Source: Methylophaga sp. UBA2689 (GTDB lineage Bacteria > Pseudomonadota > Gammaproteobacteria > Nitrosococcales > Methylophagaceae). Taken from it: a stretch of DNA of 64,000 bases. The position numbers and the translations under genes are program-made. The stretch lies in assembly GCA_002354555.1 (NCBI GenBank), contig DELT01000069.1:1-64000 (forward strand), in the 5' to 3' direction. How positions within the stretch are numbered: the stretch's first letter is position 1; each line of letters begins with the position of its first letter. The notes beneath the pieces were generated by a model. It was not told the DNA's origin, made no database searches, and was given only the letters and a program-made list of their open reading frames with translations. Below are positions 59,218 through 64,000 of the stretch, piece by piece.

Positions 59218-59625
59218 ATGTTTAAGTCCATTTTGTTGTTGGTGGCCATGAGTTTTTTATCTGGATGTGCGAGCTTGGAGGGTGGCGGCTTTAGCTCAAA
59301 GATACCGGTTCAATATGCCACGCTAAAAGCGATTGATTCATCCAGCAATATCACACCGGCTGGCGTGCTGGAGCATACGCAAAAGGTGCGAGAGATTCTG
59401 GAGACAAACATCAATGTCAGTATTGATGCTCTCTTATCTGATGCAGTTGATCGAGTGGCGCTAGATAAGTTGGACCCTGCAGATCGCCTGCTGGTGAATA
59501 TGCTGTTCTACCAAATCGAAACCGCTGCAGGTGATATTCAATATGAAGCATCAGCCGATGATCGAGTGGTCAGGATTTTGACGTTACTCGAGTGGATTGA
59601 TCAAGCTGCTCGCCTTGCGTTATGA
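59218..59625 (+). CDS. Phage lipoprotein
   Basis: 135 residues from ATG 59218 (TGGAGG upstream; the longer frame to 59089 overlaps the fibre chaperone). MFKSILLLVAMSFLSGCASL gives signal peptide and lipobox LSGC, Cys17. The mature helical part ends LEWIDQAARLAL. An outer spanin or conversion role is possible. Confidence 0.6.
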   Translation: MFKSILLLVAMSFLSGCASLEGGGFSSKIPVQYATLKAIDSSSNITPAGVLEHTQKVREILETNINVSIDALLSDAVDRVALDKLDPADRLLVNMLFYQIETAAGDIQYEASADDRVVRILTLLEWIDQAARLAL

Positions 59626-60065
59626 GCGAGCATATCTACAACCCAAAACAGTACCGCTCACCGCAGCGGATATGGGATGAAATCCAACGGCGTTATCTCG
59701 ATCAGTGGGTCACTACATCCACCTTTGAAATGTGGCTGAACGATGGCCGAAAAATCACCATTCCTATTGGTTTTGAATATGACAAGGCCAGCATACCGCG
59801 CCCGGCATGGTGGTATTTGTCACGAGATGACAAGCACATTCTCATTGCTGCTTTAGTCCATGACTATCTGTACACAGATCAGCGCATTGGTGGCAAGTGG
59901 ATTACCCGTAAAGAGGCTGATCAGATTTTTTATGAGCTCATCCGGCAGGCGGGCATGCGTTTCACCAAAGCCAAACTGGCATACATGGCTGTTCGTCTTG
60001 GCGGTTGGCGTTACTTCAACAAAACAGCTCACGCCATCGGTAATACGCATTACATCGAGGTGTAA
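59622..60065 (+). CDS. DUF1353 family phage protein
   Basis: 147 residues: FEYDKASIPRPAWWYLSRDD, AALVHDYLYTDQ and RKEADQIFYELIRQAG match DUF1353, a late-region protein family of unknown function. ATGA overlap with the lipoprotein gene. Confidence 0.8.
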   Translation: MSEHIYNPKQYRSPQRIWDEIQRRYLDQWVTTSTFEMWLNDGRKITIPIGFEYDKASIPRPAWWYLSRDDKHILIAALVHDYLYTDQRIGGKWITRKEADQIFYELIRQAGMRFTKAKLAYMAVRLGGWRYFNKTAHAIGNTHYIEV

Positions 60066-60070
60066 GCCGA

Positions 60071-60442
60071 ATGAAACAGCATATCGTTGTAAAGATCCCG
60101 GTTGATCAGGACGGTATTGAGCGCCTGAAAACCATCCTCGTGCCTTGCTATTGCCGAAACCTGGATGATTATTTTGAAGGGCTTTATCTAAAGCAAACCA
60201 ATTCCGCACCGATTGACGTGAATATCTATGAGCCGACAGACCAGCTTAAGCAGCCCTATGAGCAGTGGAAATACGACCACCGCAACAGACTGAATAAGCT
60301 GAGAAGTGGAGCAGATTCACCCGTTTATCAGCACACCGAAACGCCATACACACAGGATCCCTACCATGAAAAATCTGATCATATTAATGTTGGCCAGTTT
60401 GTTAAGCCCTGCACTATTTGCGGCCACTTGGCCAGCCGCTGA
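60071..60442 (+). CDS. Hypothetical late phage protein
   Basis: 123 residues starting MKQHIVVKIPVDQDGIERLK. The C-terminal part contains a CTICGHL pair. It overlaps the following secreted gene by 77 bp in another frame. No family was recognised. Confidence 0.45.
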   Translation: MKQHIVVKIPVDQDGIERLKTILVPCYCRNLDDYFEGLYLKQTNSAPIDVNIYEPTDQLKQPYEQWKYDHRNRLNKLRSGADSPVYQHTETPYTQDPYHEKSDHINVGQFVKPCTICGHLASR

Positions 60443-60947
60443 TATTGCCTATTATTCAGATGACAAAATCACCTGGCATGAGGCCGAACTGGTCACGGTG
60501 TTGGACAGCAAGCATTGTGTTGCTGGTGAACTGCATGGATGCGAATCAATTGCAATCGTCCAGGAAGCAGTCATTATTTTTAATGAAAAGCCCGTCGTTG
60601 AACCGCTTTACTTTCGTATAACGGCAGACACTAGTGAACCGCCGGTCATGCCACCAACAGAACCGGAGGAGCCAACTGTGCCAGATCCGGATCCCGTTGA
60701 TCCTGAGCCACCTGCTGAACCTGATGTGCCAGCTGATAAGTGCCTGGTCAATCCTACATCGTTTTCCGGCCCTGCATTAAGAAGCCCGCCAGACAGATTG
60801 GTTAACCTGATTACAACAGGTGATTCAGCCTTTGGCACAGCTCAGCGTATTCGTGAGGATAAGGACGAATTGATGCCGCGCATCGATGAGATTTACAGGA
60901 TCATCAGTGAAGTGGTTAAGTGTGAAAAAAGCGGTGGCAGCCCATGA
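60366..60947 (+). CDS. Secreted proline- and acid-rich phage protein
   Basis: 193 residues from ATG 60366 (an extension to 60306 is inside the upstream gene). Signal peptide MKNLIILMLASLLSPALFA, a globular part with Cys pairs, then a PPTEPEEPTVPDPDPVDPEP linker (about 100-130) and a C-terminal helix. The linker could span the periplasm. Confidence 0.6.
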   Translation: MKNLIILMLASLLSPALFAATWPAADIAYYSDDKITWHEAELVTVLDSKHCVAGELHGCESIAIVQEAVIIFNEKPVVEPLYFRITADTSEPPVMPPTEPEEPTVPDPDPVDPEPPAEPDVPADKCLVNPTSFSGPALRSPPDRLVNLITTGDSAFGTAQRIREDKDELMPRIDEIYRIISEVVKCEKSGGSP

Positions 60948-61387
60948 GATCATGGACAAGCCCGCTCCCGTTTTTCCCTGCGCATGAGTTGGCTTGCAAA
61001 GGGTCGGGTGAAATACTGCTGGACATTCACTTTGCTGTAGCACTTCCGGCTTTGCGCATGGAATGGGGCGGGCCGCTCACACCAACCAGCGTATGCAGAA
61101 CACCGGCACACAATAAAAATGTAGGCGGGCATCCTCGCAGCATGCACTTAACCGTGAATCCTGCACGAAAAACAGCTGGATGCATGGCTGCAGATATTGC
61201 GTGGCGCGATTGGAACAGTGAAACACAGCTACGCTTTGCAAAGCTGGCCAGAAAAATGGGCTGGTCTGTCGGTCTTCATGATGGTTTTTGCCACATCGAT
61301 CGGCGTGCAGATATCGGTATGGCTAAAAATGTCTTTCTGTACGGTACCTGGTCAGGCGCATTCACTGTTGATGATGTAACTGGTTAG
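60944..61387 (+). CDS. Endolysin, peptidase M15-like
   Basis: 147 residues. PRSMHLTVNPARKTAGCMAAD and GFCHIDRR supply the His, Asp and His zinc ligands of M15 (VanY/L-alanyl-D-glutamate type) peptidases. It cleaves peptidoglycan cross-bridges. It has no signal peptide, so release depends on the holin. Confidence 0.75.
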   Translation: MRSWTSPLPFFPAHELACKGSGEILLDIHFAVALPALRMEWGGPLTPTSVCRTPAHNKNVGGHPRSMHLTVNPARKTAGCMAADIAWRDWNSETQLRFAKLARKMGWSVGLHDGFCHIDRRADIGMAKNVFLYGTWSGAFTVDDVTG

Positions 61388-61461
61388 CCAGGCTGGTCAC
61401 TCAAGATTGCATTAAATAATAATATTCTCTATATTTTCTCACTTGGTAAGCGAGTGAGAAA

Positions 61462-61911
61462 ATGTGCCAGGCAATACGATTCACCATCAATGATCATCTG
61501 ATCACGGTCAAACTGACCGATTCAAATCCTTGCGTTCCGGTCATCATGCGCAGCGGCAACATCATGCTTATGCCCTGGGGAAACCCCAGCGGCTTAATTC
61601 CACTTTTTCCGCCAGGCGGAACCCTTCACCGTGATCATGTGATCCAAGGAAAGTGGAAAGCATTTGAACCCAAACCCATCAAAATACTGTGTCAATCTTA
61701 TATGCTGACAAATTCCAGCGGCAATGAATGCTGGATCAATTGCACCGATAAAAATCAATTAGGGATTAAAGGTGCCACCGCAACTGTCTGGAAGAGTGAG
61801 CGGGCGTATATCTTGATCAGACAGCCTGAGATATTAGATCCGATTGAGCATACAGAATGGCCAATTCAGATCGGGTTCAGCAATTACATCAACCCCAAAA
61901 ACAGCAAATAA
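61462..61911 (+). CDS. Small Cys2 protein resembling SRAP/HMCES (divergent)
   Basis: 149 residues beginning MCQAIRFTIND, so Cys2 would be N-terminal after Met removal, as in SRAP proteins (HMCES, YedK) that covalently bind abasic sites in single-stranded DNA. MPWGNPSGLIPLF resembles the WGLIP motif, KAFEPKPIK resembles the KP turn, and YILIRQPEILDPIEHTEWPI with His130 and Pro134 resembles the FLIV...IH-x-R-x-P region. The usual asparagine and glutamate of the active site are not clearly found, and it is shorter than typical members. The assignment is tentative. Confidence 0.4.
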   Translation: MCQAIRFTINDHLITVKLTDSNPCVPVIMRSGNIMLMPWGNPSGLIPLFPPGGTLHRDHVIQGKWKAFEPKPIKILCQSYMLTNSSGNECWINCTDKNQLGIKGATATVWKSERAYILIRQPEILDPIEHTEWPIQIGFSNYINPKNSK

Positions 61912-61931
61912 AAGAATAAATCCGCATTAAA

Positions 61932-61955
61932 GTGGTACAAAAAACGGTACAAAAA
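61932..61955. promoter_or_regulatory. Integrase arm-type repeats, right
   Basis: GTGGTACAAAAA (61932-61943) followed directly by ACGGTACAAAAA (61944-61955): the same tandem 12-mer pair found beside the integrase gene at the other end. Confidence 0.65.
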
Positions 61956-61984
61956 CAAGCAAATCATAAACGCCAGAAACAAAA

Positions 61985-62006
61985 AAGCCCCATATTACAG
62001 GGGCTT
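61985..62006 (-). terminator. Phage-supplied terminator of tRNA-Ser
   Basis: Read on the minus strand, AAGCCCC-TGTAATAT-GGGGCTTTTTT follows the tRNA 3' end by 13 bases. It replaces the host terminator that integration moved to 21599-21622. Confidence 0.8.
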
Positions 62007-62018
62007 AGATGATGTAAA

Positions 62019-62032
62019 TGGCGGAGGGACAG
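62019..62032. other. attR core
   Basis: Identical 14-mer to attL; it forms the last 14 nt of tRNA-Ser, so integration restores the tRNA. Confidence 0.85.
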
Positions 62033-62109
62033 GGATTCGAACCCTGGGTAGGCTATAAACCCACGCCGGTTTTCAAGACCGGTGCATTCAACCGCTCTGC
62101 CATCCCTCC
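62019..62109 (-). tRNA. tRNA-Ser (anticodon UGA)
   Basis: 91 nt with encoded CCA. Acceptor GGAGGGA pairs with TCCCTCC; the anticodon arm CCGGTCTTGAAAACCGG carries TGA; a long variable arm (GTGGGTTTATAGCCTAC) marks a class II tRNA; the T-arm is CAGGGTTCGAATCCCTG. It is the integration target of the prophage. Confidence 0.95.
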
Positions 62110-62263
62110 AAGACGCGGCATATTACTAGGAATGACTTGTTCTGACAACAGTGAAAGCGAAATTTATATTGCTATTGCCATTTAGAACTTATCCGGTAGG
62201 ATGATGTCCATTGGATGAACAACCTATCATCAATACTTTACTGAGTAATGGAGAAATAAACTG

Positions 62264-62935
62264 ATGAACTACGATACTCAATCAACAGTTGTGCGTTCGC
62301 GCGAGTCTGCGCTGCAAACCAACAAGTTATTGCGTAACACCTATGTATTGCTGGCGATGACGCTTGGCTTCAGTGCGCTTACGGCTGGGGTGTCAATGGT
62401 CTTTAACCTGCCGCATCCAGGCATTATTATTACGTTGATCGGCTACTTCGGTCTGTTGTTCCTGACAGCTAAATTGCGCAACAGCGTTTGGGGTATTGCC
62501 TCTGTATTTGCGCTGACAGGTTTTATGGGCCTGACACTGGGACCAATCGTTAATGCTTACCTGGGATTACCTAACGGCCCGCAAATTGTTATGCAGGCTC
62601 TGGGCGCAACCGGCATTGTCTTTTTAGCTTTGTCTGCATACGCGATTAAATCTGAAAAAGACTTCAGCTTTATGGGTGGCTTCCTGTTTGTCGGTATCCT
62701 GGTGGCTTTCCTGGCCGGTCTGGCAGCGTTCTTCTTTAACATGCCTGGTCTGTCACTGGCCGTTTCAGCAATGTTCGTGCTGTTGATGTCTGGTCTGATT
62801 CTGTATGAAACCAGCAACATCATTCACGGCGGTGAAACAAACTACATCATGGCGACGGTGACCTTGTATGTCAGTATCTACAATCTGTTTACCAGCCTGT
62901 TGCATTTAATCGGTGCTTTCTCTGGCAACGATTGA
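62264..62935 (+). CDS. Bax inhibitor-1 (BI-1/YccA) family membrane protein
   Basis: 223 residues with seven membrane segments. TNKLLRNTYVLLAMTLGFSA at the start, then FMGLTLGPIVNAYL and SGLILYETSNIIHGGETNYI match the BI-1/YccA family. Members affect calcium leakage and membrane protease (FtsH) control; the exact role here is unknown. Confidence 0.9.
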   Translation: MNYDTQSTVVRSRESALQTNKLLRNTYVLLAMTLGFSALTAGVSMVFNLPHPGIIITLIGYFGLLFLTAKLRNSVWGIASVFALTGFMGLTLGPIVNAYLGLPNGPQIVMQALGATGIVFLALSAYAIKSEKDFSFMGGFLFVGILVAFLAGLAAFFFNMPGLSLAVSAMFVLLMSGLILYETSNIIHGGETNYIMATVTLYVSIYNLFTSLLHLIGAFSGND

Positions 62936-62962
62936 TTCAGCAATCAAAAACATTGATTCATT

Positions 62963-62985
62963 CAAGCCCCTTTAAAGGGGCTTGT
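62963..62985 (+). terminator. Terminator after the BI-1 family gene
   Basis: CAAGCCCC-TTTAAA-GGGGCTTG hairpin followed by a short T-rich tail. Confidence 0.7.
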
Positions 62986-63004
62986 TTATATCTGGAGCAA
63001 TGCA

Positions 63005-63217
63005 ATGAAAAAGAATCTCGGTAATATTGATAGAACGTTACGCATCATAATCGGTCTGTTTATAATAGCGATTGCATTGTATTACCAAAGTTGGTGGGCC
63101 TTGCTGGGATTGGGACTACTGATTAATGGACTAAGCGGTCGCTGTGGTGGCTATGCCTTTTTTGGCTTTTCCACTGCAAATAAATCCTGTGATATTTCTC
63201 ATAAAGAGCGTAGCTAG
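63005..63217 (+). CDS. DUF2892 (YgaP-type) membrane protein
   Basis: 70 residues: NLGNIDRTLRIIIGLFIIAI, then ALYYQSWWALLGLGLLINGL and SGRCGGYAFFG. Two membrane segments with the typical N-terminal motif of DUF2892 proteins, which accompany rhodanese-like domains in YgaP. A ribosome site (TGGAG) precedes the ATG. Confidence 0.85.
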   Translation: MKKNLGNIDRTLRIIIGLFIIAIALYYQSWWALLGLGLLINGLSGRCGGYAFFGFSTANKSCDISHKERS

Positions 63218-63232
63218 CGCATAATAGACACT

Positions 63233-64000
63233 ATGGCGGATAACCAAACACAATTAATCGATAACTTCGGACGGCGCGTGTCGTATGTACGGATATCGAT
63301 CACTGATCGTTGTGATTTCCGTTGTGTGTATTGCATGGATGAAGAAATGACATTCATGCCACGCGAACAGTTGCTCACGCTGGAAGAAATTGCCTTTCTG
63401 GTTAGAGCTTTTTGTGAACTCGGCGTGGAAAAAGTCCGTATCACTGGTGGCGAACCGTTAGTGCGTCGCAACGTCGATTGGTTAATTGAACAGATTGGCG
63501 CGCTGAAGCACACCACATCGCTTAAAGAACTGAACCTAACCACCAACGGCTCTCAGTTACCTAAATACGCTGAAAAGCTCGCTGCAGCCGGTATGGATCG
63601 CATTAACATCAGTCTTGACTCATTAAATGCCGATCGTTTCCGTGAATTAACCCGTACGGGTGAATTAACTCAGGTACTGGACGGGATTGATGCTGCTAAA
63701 CAAGCCGGTTTTAAGCGCATCAAATTGAACGCGGTCATTATGAAGGGCCGTAACGATGATGAGATTGTCGATTTGGCGCAATTTGCCATTGATAATGATC
63801 TCGATATTTCTTATATCGAAGAGATGCCTTTAGGTCAGGTCACGCATAGTCGTAATGAAAGCTACTGCAGTAGTGATGAAGTGCTTGCCACATTACAAAA
63901 GCATTTTGATTTGCAGAGCAGTATTGCCAATACCGGTGGGCCATCGCGTTATTACCAGGTAGCTGGCAGCAAAAGCAAAATTGGCTTTATTTCACCGCAC
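63233..64000 (+). CDS. moaA: GTP 3',8-cyclase MoaA, N-terminal part (runs off the window)
   Basis: 256 codons from ATG 63233 to the window edge, no stop. The radical SAM motif C27-x3-C31-x2-C34 (TDRCDFRCVYCMDE), KVRITGGEPLVRR, LTTNGSQLPKYA and SYIEEMPLGQ identify MoaA, the first enzyme of molybdenum cofactor synthesis. It lies 15 bp after the DUF2892 gene. The C-terminal second iron-sulfur cluster region is outside the window. Confidence 0.95.
   Translation, partial: MADNQTQLIDNFGRRVSYVRISITDRCDFRCVYCMDEEMTFMPREQLLTLEEIAFLVRAFCELGVEKVRITGGEPLVRRNVDWLIEQIGALKHTTSLKELNLTTNGSQLPKYAEKLAAAGMDRINISLDSLNADRFRELTRTGELTQVLDGIDAAKQAGFKRIKLNAVIMKGRNDDEIVDLAQFAIDNDLDISYIEEMPLGQVTHSRNESYCSSDEVLATLQKHFDLQSSIANTGGPSRYYQVAGSKSKIGFISPH

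Larger units (their letters stand above)
21630..62032 (+). mobile_element. Complete lambdoid siphovirus prophage (about 40.4 kb) in tRNA-Ser
   Basis: Bounded by 14-bp direct repeats derived from the tRNA 3' end. It contains integrase, excisionase, an early leftward operon, immunity region, replication genes with iterons, a Q-like regulator, cos-like site, terminase, capsid, lambda-type tail genes, fibre and endolysin in an order typical of lambda-like siphophages. All core structural genes are open, so it appears intact and possibly inducible. Confidence 0.93.

Noticed and set aside
1..64000. CRISPR arrays, diversity-generating retroelement, transposase or insertion sequence
   Set aside because: No spaced identical repeats of CRISPR type, no reverse transcriptase and no transposase frame were seen. 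The regular repeats found are attC sites, iterons and the 66-bp coding repeats.

Overview
The window is a chromosomal segment of a gammaproteobacterium of moderate GC content. Host genes (nrdA, a cyanide-insensitive type cydAB, cydDC, selO, a BI-1 family gene, moaA) and their spacing fit a marine gammaproteobacterium, possibly near Methylophaga. That placement is an inference from gene content, not a phylogenetic result.

Layout. (1) 1-7.4 kb holds the 5' end of nrdA (minus strand) with predicted NrdR and DnaA sites, a small membrane stress-type protein, then cydA-cydB with an FNR-like box, then cydD-cydC. The cydD frame is interrupted by an in-frame TAA at 5349-5351. (2) 7.8-15.75 kb is a chain of nine orphan genes, all on the plus strand. 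Each is followed by an attC-like site (48-115 bp, starting near YAAC and ending near GTTRRRY). This is an integron cassette array with no integrase gene in the window (a CALIN). Cassettes include a RES-domain protein, a PD-(D/E)xK-like protein, a class III cyclase-like protein, two membrane-anchored proteins, a lipoprotein and unknowns. (3) 15.75-21.6 kb holds an Old Yellow Enzyme gene flanked by a diverged direct repeat that carries a pseudogene tail of the neighbouring luciferase-like monooxygenase, then selO and a small membrane protein.

(4) 21,630-62,032 is a complete lambdoid siphovirus prophage of about 40.4 kb, inserted in the 3' end of a tRNA-Ser(UGA) gene. The 14-bp att core, tandem 12-bp arm-type repeats on both sides, and an exchange of the tRNA terminator are all visible. 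From left to right: integrase; a leftward operon of about 15 overlapping small genes (AlpA-like excisionase, orphan C5 methyltransferase, several zinc-finger proteins including a Lar-like one); the OL operators; a lipoprotein moron; an immunity cassette (HTH repressor, HipA-like kinase, partner protein) transcribed leftward; the OR operators and a Cro-like gene; replication genes with an iteron array inside the initiator gene; a Q-like regulator; holin; a cos-like site; terminase; portal; a ClpP-protease/capsid fusion; a probable head-fibre block with a protein of twelve 22-residue repeats; the lambda-like tail cluster with a textbook -1 frameshift in the tail chaperone; host-specificity protein; tail fibre; endolysin; and a small protein resembling SRAP/HMCES. 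(5) 62.0-64 kb is host again: tRNA-Ser, a BI-1 family gene, a DUF2892 protein and the 5' part of moaA.

The main candidates for undescribed biology are the repressor/HipA-like kinase/partner cassette in the rexAB position of the prophage, the cyclase-like and nuclease-like integron cassettes, and the compact SRAP-like protein. No tools were run; family assignments are from motif recognition.
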